This document shows, one piece after another, positions 40,856 through 52,940 of a stretch of 64,000 nucleotides of DNA; positions within the stretch are counted from its first letter, which is position 1; every line of letters starts with the position of its first letter. The stretch comes from Podocnemis expansa (lineage: Eukaryota > Chordata > Testudines > Podocnemididae), in NCBI GenBank assembly GCA_007922195.1, contig ML682005.1, positions 29,461,746 to 29,525,745 of the forward strand, given 5' to 3'. Below the pieces are notes generated by a model that searched no databases, was not told the origin of the DNA, and saw only the letters and a list, made by a program, of their open reading frames with translations. The position numbers and the translations under genes are program-made.

Positions 40856-43423
40856 TTTAGAGAAAAATTGGAGACCGTGGAGGACTTGTGACAGGCTCAC
40901 AGGCAAAGGTCATTTGATGTCTACTAATTCAACAGAGACACAAAATGATGATCAAGCAGGACTTAGAAAACAATCTTAATAGCCAAATAACCTCAGAAAA
41001 TCTCTGGAGTTGAGGGATTGGATGATGTCCAGAGGGTAGGGGAGCAGTTTAGAGATGAATAAGGAGGAGGAATTGGCTGCTTGAATGCATAGGCTGCTTT
41101 GATGTACACTGCTTTGAAACACAGGTAGATTAAAGCAGATGAGGAAAATGTTAGCAAGTGGCTGTAGGGTTCAAATGGACACAATGTCTGGTAAGCCATT
41201 TGGGGTAGATTGATATCCTGTTTGCCTCAAACTAAGTGTTTGTGTAGTCAGGTGCTGAGAAGATTAAGTATATTTTTAACCAAAATTTCAACTAAAAATT
41301 TAAAATCCAATACATCTCTCCATTCACGTCCATAGCTTTATATGAGGTCATTTGAAACTAAATTCAGGTTATGAATTTATATAGATTACAAAGCGTAACA
41401 AAAAACATAGCTTTCCTGAGAAAAGCCAGGTATTCTGTATCAAATCAGAAACTTCGCGGAGAGAGATTTGTTCTGTTAGGTTTGTATCTAATCAATAAAA
41501 TCAGTTTCTTAGTAACAAACTCCAAAGGACCTAAAATAATTTCTGCAAATTGCACTAGGGAATGTACAGAGTAATAGACAGCCCCTGCCCAAAGGAGATT
41601 ACTAGCTAAACAGAAAAGACTCACACAGGGAGAAGGGATAAAACACACAAGCAGAGTGAACAATGATGTCCACGTTAGTACCACTGGTTTTTGTTTTGTT
41701 TTTTTGTTTTTAATGTTTGGATAAGATTTCATTGGACAGGGATTAAAAGAAGGAAAAGGGCAAATGGAAAAAAACTAGGGAAGGAAGCAGAAGTGTGTGA
41801 AGGCCTGGAAGAATGAGGTGTCAAGACTGAGGGAATAGACAGAGGGAGTTTAATGAACCAGTAAATCAGCACTGAAGAGATACTATCCAGAATGAGAACT
41901 CAGGAAAACACTCTGATGGCATCATCAACATTCACTGATCCTTGCTGCACAACCAACTGAAGATGTTTCTGTATTTGCTGCTACTAGCTAGACGCTTTCT
42001 TTGACCTGCAGATGGCATGGTAGTACTCGTGGCTCTTCCTTTGAATATTTATCTTGCCACAGCCCACACAATCTAGGGGGATGTGAAGGTAAGGTGTTTC
42101 ACAAGTCCTCAAGTCCCCAGAAGGGAGCTAACGGGAGAAGTCATTCCTGCACAGTTCTGGGTTTGGGGGATACAAGAGGAAAGAGGCACTCCTGTCTGGG
42201 CACTGTCTTGCCCTATCTCATCCAATTTCTCTTCCCCTTGTTCCAGAATGTCCCTATCAATCTCTTTGTCCAGCCAGCTCCTCAGCCCCAGATCCTTATC
42301 CAGTCTCTTTTCTATTCCACTGGCTTCCAGTTCCAGTCTTCTTGCTCAGTCTTTCCTGCCTCAGCTCGTCATACAATCTATCTTCCACCACAAATGGCAC
42401 ACTCATTTCATCTCCCGATTAAAATTTTTCCTCAGTCCCAATTTCCTGTTTTTCCCACACCAGTGTCTACTCCCGGCCTCCTCTCTCACTCTCTTTCCAT
42501 ATTCTTCATCCCAGTCGATTTCCTCTCCCAGTACCCCACATCATATTCTGCACTTGAGTCAGATGACTTTCTCCATGCTAACTGACAGCCTTCCAGAAGA
42601 GGAGCATTTGAAGCATAGGAAGGATGGTATTCCTTTTCTCAATGAAGGATGTGGCACTAAATCAGCCTCTGGCAGTCATTAATAGAGATTGCTGGAAACT
42701 CTTTCTCAATACCTGAAGCCATGGAATGGAGCACAACCAGTGTAAATATTTATCTCTGGAAAATTTCCCTCAAAATTTTAAAAAGAGGTTCATCTCTGAC
42801 ACACAGGCCACCCTTTGATAAAGTTTAGCTAGTGAAAATATGGGATTATAATGGAAATTGCTGAGCATCTTTAAGTATAGGTAGTGCTATCAGCTTGGCC
42901 TACAACAGAACCTACCCATAGGATGGGTTACAACGATTTTGGCTTAATATTGTTCCCGAGCTAAAGCACCACCAACTTGGATTTGGCTCCTGGATTATGT
43001 GAGGATATCCAGGCTGCTTATTAGTTTTAACTGGCTTAGACGATCTGGAGCAGGCAGAAGTAGCTGCTGAAGTACAATCTACCATATGAGTTTCCAGGAG
43101 ATTGAACTATATGGAAAGTTTAAAAGGCTGCTGGGAAGTCATTTCTAAACTGGAGAGAAACAAAAAGTCAGTATGTAAGCCAGTATTCCAAATCATGGGT
43201 ATATATTTGGTAATCTGTAACTGAAACAGCTTGGTAAACTCAGGGAAAAAAATCATGTTTAAACCAAGTTTATTTAAATGGTATAAATGGTATTTAAATG
43301 GTTGCAACCTTTAAGAATGGAGAGATGCAAATGAATTCATGACGGTTCTCTGAAACAGTGATTCATTAAAGCCCTGAATACAATTTTTTGTCTATCATCT
43401 TTTATTCTAGAATACTTAAGAGA
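40856..43423. other. Intergenic; CT-rich block 42230-42560
   Basis: No recognised gene. The CT-rich block yields 194- and 199-codon frames in two overlapping frames with Ser/Pro/Leu/Phe-rich translations and no motif; I judge these compositional. A 77-base segment (42014-42090) has splice-like borders and is discussed among the findings. Confidence 0.4.
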
Positions 43424-43720
43424 TGGAGGTTGTGTCTGCATTTCACCTGGCAGGTATAATTTCTCAGTCAAGGCAACATGCCTATTTTAACTCTGACTGA
43501 AGTAGTGTGCTAAAAATACAAATGTAGTCACAGCTGTGTGATTTGCAATATGGGCTAGTCTCTGGGTAAGTTCCAGGGGGTTTGGATGCGAACTATGCGA
43601 GGCAGGTAACCCCTCTGCAGCTACGCTCTATTTTAGCATACTAGCTCTATGAAAGCTCGTGTTAGAATGTCTGTTCCAGCTTTAAATTACACTTTCCAGA
43701 TCAAATGTAGACCTAGTCTG
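43424..43720. mobile_element. MITE-like element, diverged
   Basis: TTGTGTCTGCATTT at the left and AAATGTAGACCTAG at the right form an imperfect TIR of the GTGTCTRCA type seen in the other MITEs. The interior has GTGTGCTAAAAATAC and GCATACTAGCTCTATG-like segments. No coding sequence. Confidence 0.4.
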
Positions 43721-45444
43721 GGTGAAGAAAGTTCATTGTGTTCTCCCGAGCTTTCTGGTAACCACTGTTTTTTAGTGTCCGGATTATTTAATTGAAGTAT
43801 GTCTATGAAAAACAAATATTGCATTTTTCATTAGATAGAGTTTTAGCCCTGTGGTATTCAGACATTAGTAGTTAGGAGCAGAGAATTGATTGCTGCACAA
43901 TTTGCAATGTGCTGTACCAGCCACATCTCTTACCGTACATCTCAGTAAGTCTCAGTTTGTGGGGATTCATTTTTTTTTTCTGATTTGCAAATTTAAAACT
44001 GGGGAAAGGAAATAATTTGTATTCCATGCATAAAAAACCCATTGAACTCATTGTCAGAAGACACAAGTAGGTTGAGATCTAAGGAGGATTCAACTCACAT
44101 TAATTGGATTAAAGATTAAGGGATGCTTTGGAGCATATGTCAAACACCATGAAAGGGAGGCTCAGGAAAAACCTTCTTCTGTAGGCACAGTATTCAGTTA
44201 TATTCCAACATAGAGATTCTAGCACTTTCTTCTGTAGCATTTAGGAAAATATAACATAAACATGGCACACATTAAATGGATTTTAAAAATAGCTAACTGA
44301 TAGGTTTCAGAATGTAATTCTAAATAGGAAATCATCACCAAAAGGGTGTGTTCCTACTGAGGACTTGTATGAGGTTGGTTTTTGGCTGGACCAAATGATC
44401 TATTTGTCTGAGGTATGTTGGGGGTGTCAAATAGATATAAGAACTCTTGGGAACCATTAAAAAAAACCACCTGATTCAATATTTTAATGTAAAATGGACA
44501 AAGTTCTGGCACTGGAATTTATGAGGATCTAACTGTATCTAGCACTTTGTCCAGTTCCTATGGTTTCATCACAAATGCTGAATACTTTTTACTCACTAGT
44601 TTTATATCCAAACCTAGGATGTATGTTCATTTATAATATTCCTGATAGAATGCAGTTATAGAGCACCAGCCATAACATACTCAGAGGTATTTAATAGTTA
44701 TCATTTGGTTTGGTGTAATTTTCAAAACAAAATTATGCTATAAAAAGCCTTAGAGTAAGATTCACTCGAAACGACACAAGTGTTGCGATGTTGAGTATTG
44801 CAGCATAACTATTAGGCACCTAGCCATGTAGTAGAATTTACAGCCCCAGAGAAAAGCCTGTCTCTCTCACCAACAGAAGTCTGGTCCAATAAAAGATATT
44901 ACCTCACCCACCCTGTAGCACTGAATAGGGCATCTGGACTCTGGATAAAATACATGAGGACAGTTAGGTGACAAAGGATGGAACTCACAAAAGTTAGTAA
45001 GCTAAGTGTGGAGCTGCCTCAGTTAGCCAATAGGAATTGCCGAGGACAGAGTGTCCTCTGTTCTTATGAAGGTAGGTGCCTATCTCCACTTAGGATTCAC
45101 AGCATTGAACCTGCTCTTGGTTTTAGGCTTCTCAGTCAGGTCCCCTGTTTTACAAGAAGAAAAAACTGTAACTCCTTTATAACATTTATCCCAGTTGTTA
45201 AACCACTCATCCAGAATATGGGAGAATTTAGTTTAGTTCAGTTCCATGGCTGATGGGTACCAAGGATTTGAATGTGAATCTCCCATGAGAGGGCCCTGGC
45301 CATTGACCTATGAGGTTTTCTGGATAAAGAGTTTCTCAGTCTCTCCTGTTCAAAGTATCTCACTGTATATAAATACCTAAAAATGCATAAATGTAAGGGA
45401 GACCTGTGCCTGTGTGTCCCAGCTCAGTGCACTAACCACTGAGT
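43721..45444. other. Intergenic with a short tail-like repeat at 44862-44920
   Basis: Mostly unique. CAGAAGTCTGGTCCAATAAAAG and ATTACCTCACCCACCCTG resemble the 3' end of another dispersed reptile repeat that I cannot assign. A minus-strand tRNA-SINE-like fragment lies near 45400-45455 (CAGTGGTTAGTGCACTGAG on the minus strand). Confidence 0.35.
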
Positions 45445-45486
45445 CATAGATTCAAAGATTTCAAGGCTAGAAAGGACCATGATGGT

Positions 45487-45807
45487 CAGGGGCATGGCTC
45501 CTGCTGGGCCCATGGGGCTCTAGACCCGTCCATATCCAGCCCTTCCCTGCCAGCAGCAGGGCCCAATTGGACCCGGGCCAGCGGCAGGAGTCAGATTACC
45601 TGCCATTGTTTGGGTGCAGCATGGACCATATCCAGGCCGGAGACACTGGCCATGCTGCCGTTGGCTAGCAGAGGCCAGATCTGAGCCGAGCTGCCAGCAG
45701 GAGGAGCCCAATCTGGCTCCCGGGTCAGTTTCCAGGGGCTCGACTGGGCCCAGGGATGGGGCCCAGACCCAGGTCCTGACCCTTTTTTGGGGGCAGTGAC
45801 AGCCCTG
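45487..45807. mobile_element. GC-rich hAT MITE inside the CR1
   Basis: Same family as 34595-35021: it begins CAGGGGCATGGCTCCTG and ends GGCAGTGACAGCCCTG. Flanking octamers ATGATGGT and ATGATGAT match at 7 of 8 positions. The CR1 3' end reads on across the insertion. Confidence 0.85.
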
Positions 45808-46189
45808 ATGATGATCATCAGGTCTGACCACCCTGTACAACAAAGGCCATTAATCTTCACCCAAAATAATTTTGTGAGTGTATTTTTTTTAAATCAAATC
45901 TTGATTCAAAAATTGTCCATGATGGAGAAGCCACCATGACTCCTTGAAAACTACTTCAGTTGCTAATTACCCTCATCATTAAAAATGTGTGGCTTACTTT
46001 CATTCTGAATTTGTCTAGCTTCAATGTTTTAGCCATCGGACCATGTTGTACCTTTCTCTGATAGATGAAAGAACCCATTGTTAAATGTCTGTTCTCCTTA
46101 TAGATGTTGACTGCGATCAAGTCACTCCATAAAACTTTCCTTTTGTTAAGCTAAATAGGAATTCTTTGGATACCACTAGACTTCAAGCC

Positions 46190-46446
46190 CACCTCTGGCC
46201 TATGCCAGCTGACTTAGGTGCACAGGGCTTGGGCTAAGAGATGGTTTAGCTACAGGGCAGAGATCCAGATTTAGGCTAAAATCTGGGCTCTAGGATCCTC
46301 CATGGTGGGAGAGTCTCAGAGCTCAGACTGCAGCCCAAGCTCAAATGTCTATAGAATGATTAAATGGCTCTTTTGTCTAAGCCCTGTGAGCCCAAGTCAG
46401 CTGACATGACACAGCCACAGGTGTCTAACTGCAGCATAGATATGCC
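46190..46446. mobile_element. MITE with long inverted arms
   Basis: CCAGCTGACTTAGGTGCACAGG and the inverted GCCCTGTGAGCCCAAGTCAG pair with each other. So do GGGCTCTAGGATCC and its neighbours around the centre. The right end TAGATATGCCC resembles the terminal motif of other MITEs here; the left end is truncated or diverged. Confidence 0.6.
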
Positions 46447-46617
46447 CTGTGAGTCTGCTACTATCCAGTCCTACCTTCCTTCAGTTGTAGACATCGACAC
46501 ATGCCTCCAGCAGTGGTCACAACAGAGAAAAAAAGAGCTAACCTATCTACTCCAACTCAAGGTTCCCATTTGGGCATCCCAGAATCTCACTAGAGCTGTT
46601 AGCCACAGCATCAAATT

Positions 46618-47026
46618 GGGTACGTCTACACTATGTGTTTAAGTCGACTTAAGGGCCCTTAAGTCAACTTAAACAGACCCTTGTCTACACTGCAGGGCAA
46701 TAAAGTTCACTTTAGGGTCCAGTAAAGTCAACTTTATAAGGTCCACTTATAAAGTCGACTTTACCGTTTATTAAGTCGACTTTAGGCAATGTGGACTAAC
46801 TAATTCGACTTAATAAAGTCGACTTAGATCAGTGGGACCATTAATTTGACTTTATTAAGTTGAATTAAGCCAGGACATGCATTTAAAGTTGACTTTATAA
46901 AGTCAACTTAATGTAAGGTGTACTCACTAAGTCGACTTAATAAGGTCTACTTAAAGTTGACTTTAAGTAGACTTTATTAAGTCAACTTAATAAAGTTGAT
47001 TTTGCTTTTATAGTGTAGACATACCC
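46618..47026. mobile_element. Hairpin-rich MITE (GTCGAC type) with ATT flanks
   Basis: Ends are GGGTACGTCTACACTA and the complement of TAGTGTAGACATACCC, with ATT on both sides. The interior is almost entirely AAGTCGACTT-like palindromes arranged in at least three successive long hairpins. No coding capacity. Confidence 0.85.
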
Positions 47027-48300
47027 ATTGACAGCTCTTTTTGAGCTGATTAGACACTGTGATGAAGAAATGTTTATCAGCATCGCTGTTTCCCAGGACA
47101 GACTTTTTCATTCTTTAATTCCTGCACATTCTGTTCTCCTAAATGCATATTTACATTTAGTGATATTAAAATGCACATTGTTTGCTTGAACCCAGCTTAT
47201 CAAGCAATCCAGATTGCTCTTTAGTGACCCATCCTCTTCATTATTTATGACTCCCCAGAATTCAGGTCATCTACAGATTTTATGAGTGTTAATGTTATGT
47301 CTTCTTCCAGGTCATTTAAAAAATGTTTTATGATGCAAGACCAAGACCCGATACCTAGGGAACACCACTAAAACACATCCATGCAATGATGATTTCCCTT
47401 TTATAATTACATTTTGAAACATATCAGTCAGCTAACTTTTAACCATTTAATGTGTGCCATGTTTATTGTCTATCTTTCAACTTTTTTAATCAAGTTGCCA
47501 TGGGGTACCAAGTGAAATAACTTACAGAAGTCTGAATATATTACATCAACCAAATGTGTGGTCTCGTCAAAAAATGCATATAAAGTGAATCTAACAGAAT
47601 TTGTTTTTGACAAACTGACATTAATTGGCATTAATTATATTACCTTTCTTTAATTCTCTTTAAATCAAGTCCTGTATCAGCCACTCCATTATTTGCTCTG
47701 GATCAGTGTCAGACTGATAGGTCTGTATTTACACAGTCTGTTTACCTTTTTTTAAATATTGACACAATATTAGCTTGCTTACTTAGTTTAGCCACTTCCA
47801 GATAATCAAAAGTAATGGTCCAGAGAACTTATAAGCCAGCTCTTTTAAAACTCTTGGATGTAAATCATCTAGACCTGCTTATTTTAAAATATCTGTATAA
47901 AGTAGCTGCTGATTAACTGTTGAAATGTGAAGTATATTGTCCATATGATATAGCTATCTCATCTGTTTTTTTCCCAAATACTGAACTTAATAGATCACTT
48001 ATGTCTTGGGTGAATTATTATTGATAATTCTGCCATGTCCATCTAGTAATGGACCACTACCATGGTTCAGTTACTGTTAGTTTCTTATCAAATGTAAAAA
48101 TCCCTTGTTGTCCTTAGCTCTGTTGGCCATAGACTCCTTAAATACCTTTGTTTCATTATTAATTTTCATCAATTCCTAGTTTCTGCTTTATATTCAGTAT
48201 GAAGAACTTGCCCTTTCTTCTGCTTCATTATATATTCTTATTTTTATTATTAAAATATATTTTTTCCACATTTTCTCTGCTCAATGACTATTTAAGTATT

Positions 48301-51300
48301 TGTTCACAGCTAAACAGCTTCAACAGGAGAAACCTGTTCCAGAATAACTCAAAGCAAAGTGGCTAGGGCACTCCCCTGGGGGATAATAGACCCAAGTTCA
48401 AATCTCTACTGCCAGGTCAGGTTTTAGAGAAGAGATATTGGTATGAAGGCCTAATCTGTGAAATCCATTATGATTTCAGTGCCAAGTTACTGAGTGGTTT
48501 CAGGACTGAGATGGCCGTGTGGATAATCAGTGATCAAAATACAGACACATTATAGACTTTAATAGTGTAAACTTAAGAGTTGAGGTACCTACAGGTATAA
48601 GTGATGGTTGAGCAGGCATTTTGTGATTGCAGCTGGCACCAAAATGTGGGACCAGGGTGCCTACAATAGCAATTCAGCTCTGAAGTCTTCTTGTGAATCT
48701 GCACCTTAATATATGTCCTTAGTAATAGTAGCCATTCATACTCTGTCAGAATAGATCTGTAAAATGTGTGAAAAATCTGTTATTAAGGGTCTGCTTTTTT
48801 TCCTTTTCTTTTCAGAATATTTTGACTTTAAATTTTTGGTTATTTCATCCTGCTTCATTCAGCTGCTACATACTCATTAGATAACAGTCTTCAGGAACAT
48901 GTGTTCAAATAGATTATTATAACATCTGTCCCTTTTCCTATCTATTTTACTTTTTAAGTGTGAAACTCTCACATACAATAATATATTAAACCAACAGCAT
49001 TCAATATAATTTAACTGAAAACAAATATCTATCTATCCACACACACACACGCACACACACACACTTGCTAAATACTGAATATAATGAATGCACTTAGGCA
49101 TAGATGTGTCTCTGAAGTTCTTCTAGACTTTTTAAAAGCAGACTTTGCTGCAAGGCTTAAAAGAAAATGGGCCAACGAGGAAAAAATAAAAAAGCTGCAG
49201 ATGACATTCAGAATTCTTTAGGGTTAGAAAATACCCCCACTGTTGTGAAATCCCCAGGTTTACACAAATGATTTATTAAAGGGGAAAAAAAACTGCAGTA
49301 CATTTCCATTAGCCATAGGAAGGGATGAAACACATAAAAGGTTCTCTCTCCAGAGACACTAACATTCATCCTAATGTGTCTATTTGGGAACATCCTGGGC
49401 TCAGATATAAAATCTCTGCAATGTAAAATTTCATTGAGAGTCAATGATCTTTTTTTTCCTCCCACCTGCAGGCTTATGTTAATCCAGTCAGTAAAGCCAG
49501 TAATTTATTGAGCACACAAGAACAGTAGTCATTTGGGTTGTCTGTGTTTGCTTTGCTTTTATAAACTAAACTTAATGGAGAGTGATCTCCTTTGACAGCA
49601 ACTGTATCTCACTGTAGGGAGTGTGCCATGAAAATCCTCACGTTCCTTCACCACAGAGAAGGGAATGGGGTTGCTTCTCTAATTATACTTTTTTTTTTCT
49701 TATGTTGCAGCAATTTCAGTCAGAGAAAGCAGAATAACTCATCAGGTGAAATTCTGAAATAAGGATGTCCTAGATTAGGTAGAGGAAATATCACTGATAG
49801 CCACAAGACAGAGGAGGTGGCAAAGACTGTTTTTAGAAATAATGTTTGAAATCTGAGTTCAGTAAGCAAAAGGTACCAATTCTGAACTATGAGAGGAAGC
49901 TTGTTGTTCATTCTCATTATCTCAGGATTGGAGAAGCATCTGAGAAACCTGCAGACACTTCTTCTGCAAAGTAGCTGTACAGTCATCAGCAAGATTCTAA
50001 CTCACAAAAGGTTATCTGAATCCATATCTTGTATGTACTGTGAAAACAAACAAACAAATTGATATTTCTAATTGCAGCATTTGATAGGAAAAATATAATG
50101 ATTATTGGAAGGTTCAGATTGATTGGCAACACTAGAATTGAAATTCTCCTTTTATTCCCAAGACATACAGGGCCAGGGACGCCCCAAGATAGGAACAAAC
50201 ATTTTGCTATGTCCTACTATATAAGAGCTAAACCATGTTGTTTATTTTTATGGACCCCTTACTCTAGCTGGCCTCAAGGTCCTGTGACAGAGCATTGGAA
50301 TACATAATAAAGTCTCAGACAGTGTAAAGACAACCTTTCTAGGAAATGCTATTTCCCCAGGAGCAGCAATGAAGTCCAGAGGTTATGTTACCAAGAAATC
50401 AGTTGACCATCATTGGAGCTATATAAGGAATGATCTTGGTTTAGTATGAAAGAGATGGCAAGTAAGGAAGGTCCTGGAAATGGTTCAGAACATTTAGATA
50501 CTCTTTATATGTGCTTTGTTTTGTATTTGGATCTTTGTATTTAGTGTTAAAGTGAGCCATAAGGAAAGGAACGTGAAGTAATGAGTTTGGCACTTCATTT
50601 TACCTTGCCTGATCACTGAACTAGTCCATTGACTGACAACCCCTTAATTAAACCATATAAAAGAAGTATAGGAACTAGCAGTGCAACTACCTCAGCCTCC
50701 ATGGAAGTATACCTTGAATTCTGGGAGCCACATTTCAGAGTGAGATTTTAGTTCACTACCATGACTATGCATTCATTCATCTCTCTGATAAGACTGTCAG
50801 CAAGACTGCCATGTATTTTTAGCAGTAAAGTTAGTTTTGTGTTAGGCACTAGGCCTCATTCCATTTGGGATTTAAATATAAGGACCAAAACCATAAAATG
50901 CATATGAAAGAGAACAGGGAGCCAGTGCCATGTTTACAGCAGCAGTTCAGTTTTTCTTATGTTTCTTATGTGGTATGGGATATTATTGTATGTAAACCAG
51001 CCGGAGCGTGTGTTTGGATTTCCCGGTTTCGCCAAATAGAATGCATTGCTATAATCTAATCTGGTAGCAACACATAGATCACTTTGGCTATGTGCTCATC
51101 CAAGAGTAATGGTTCCAATCTCATAGTTGGAAGATGGTAAAAGAAAGCTATTCTCACCAGCAGGGCTATATTTCTCTAGAAGTAAGGTGCCAATAAGATC
51201 TAAAGGCTGCACATCACTTTGATGGTAAGCAAAGCAGATTCTCTCATCAGAGGTAAGGGATCAATGTTCTCTCCAGATCCTTGATGTTTTCGCTATATGT

Positions 51301-52927
51301 GTATGTAAATATGTTTACTGGTGTCACTCCTTCCAGGTCTAACACAATGTGAAGGATTTTTCCAGGACATGAACTATTGCCAGTAGCATTGTTTGACTAA
51401 AATAATAACTTTGATTGTATTTGCCTCTCTCTCTTCAGTCCGAACAGTGTTCCTCACATTGAATGTTCATTTCATTGGACTGTCTGCTCCCAGGAAACAT
51501 AGAGTAAACTCTACTTGGCATAGCAATGCATTTTGTAGTTATATAAAGAACAAAACTTCTGATTGATTTAAAGAGTGGGGCATTTCTGATGTCCTGAAGA
51601 AAATTCCTTGAATATCATGATAAAATATAATAGGATGCATGGTGACTTTATATTCCCTCTTTCTGTGAGACTCTTCCCTCCTCTCTCTTACCAAAGTTAA
51701 ACTTGAGCCATCTGATATTCACTTATGTGTTTATTTCTCACATTCATAGAAACATCAAGATGTTTCAAATAATTTTATCCTGTGAGCAAACTGCATATAT
51801 GTGGATGCTATCTATGTGTCTGGTATAGGTTTCCATAGACGCTCATGACCTATATAGGGATATCTTTCCCTTTTTGGCAATTTTTTAATGTTCAGTTAAA
51901 ACAATCAGAATCAAGCAACATAGCACCAGTGGTCCAGGTCATCAAAAACATTGTTCCAACCTTCTGTTTGGAGAAAATCACACTTCATTGCTTTAACATT
52001 CAGAACCTAATTTGATCTGCAGTTCTAAATCTTAAAAAAAAAAAAAAAAAATTTTATGTTTCACTGTGTTTGTGTATTGCATGACATGATGTGATCCATG
52101 AAGCTTTTGTTTAAACATTCAACTTATTTGAACTGCTTGACACTGCCAGTGAATTACTTGGTGTATTGCCAATGAATAATTTTGAAACCATCTGCTTGGG
52201 TATTTTTTTTGTTTATTTTTAATCTTGTTTTCTCTCTGAGCTAGGACCACAAAATACATTCCTTTGGGTAATTCTAAGTCTCTTTTTCTCAATCCTGTTT
52301 CAGGTGATTAGAGTTTGGAACAAGGCAGCAAGAAAATTACAAAGACGACAGCATTGCAGTAATTTGGCTAGGGCATAGGCTCTAAGTGGCTGCTGAGAAA
52401 CTAGGTTTATAATAAAGAGGATCAGCCAGTCAGCTAGCAGGGGTTTAATTTCCCGTTCTCATTCATTATTTGAGTAAGATGGGGGACTTGTTCCATTTCT
52501 CAACAATGTACTCTTACGGACTGTACAGATTCAACCACTTTAAAAGTACTGGAATGAGATTCCTCACACCATTAGTTTCAATGGGTTAATTCAATCTTGC
52601 TTGGTAATGGACAGGAGAAACTGGTGGTGCCTGCTGTCCTCTTCCTCCTTGTCTTTAAAAAAAAAAAAAAAAAAAATTCTACAGAGAAGGCTCATATGAT
52701 GTACATTGATAGGCTTAAATGACTTTTCATCCTTCTGGCATAGAGCATAGATCTGTTGTTGTGTAGGATTTAAGCAAGGTGATACAGATGTTCTTTCCTC
52801 AGTTACTTCTGATAAAATTTTTCAAATTATTTAAAGTTTCTCCCTTACCATCTCCCCATAATTTTAGTATTGCAGCTCTCCTTAAGTTTGCAGTCTTCAG
52901 AGGGAAAAGCTCACAGTTGCACTTTTA
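48301..52927. other. Long intergenic stretch, mostly unique sequence
   Basis: Minor items are a tRNA-SINE-like fragment near 48340-48420 (AGTGGCTAGGGCACTC then AAGTTCAAATCTC), a CA microsatellite at 49038-49064, and poly(A) runs near 52033-52051 and 52657-52676. I find no gene. Confidence 0.45.
49038..49064. repeat. CA dinucleotide microsatellite
   Basis: Alternating CA with one CG interruption. Confidence 0.9.
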
Positions 52928-52940
52928 CTGCCATCTAGTG
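52928..52940 (-). promoter_or_regulatory. Possible CTCF core motif
   Basis: The minus strand reads CACTAGATGGCAG, close to the CTCF core CCASYAGRKGGCA with T for the first C. A single short match in this much sequence may be chance. Confidence 0.15.

Larger units (their letters stand above)
45445..48300 (-). mobile_element. Old CR1 LINE carrying three insertions
   Basis: The minus strand gives a CR1 3' end at the left (AAGGACCATGATG, interrupted, then TCTGACCACCCTGTACAAC). Decayed C-terminal and RT sequence extends to about 48300, with recognisable order GTCATCTACAGATTTTATGAG, CCAAGACCCGATACCTAGGG and CTTTTTTAATCAAGTTGCC. No frame survives. Insertions are a GC-rich hAT MITE (45487-45807), another MITE (about 46190-46446) and a hairpin-rich MITE (46618-47026). 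Confidence 0.7.

Noticed and set aside
42001..42682. Frames of 194 and 199 codons in two overlapping plus-strand frames
   Set aside because: CT-rich composition explains both; no motif, and two unrelated long frames in the same bases argue against coding.
46637..46988. CRISPR-like array of short repeats
   Set aside because: The repeated AAGTCGACTT words are parts of inverted hairpins with no regular spacers, in a vertebrate MITE.
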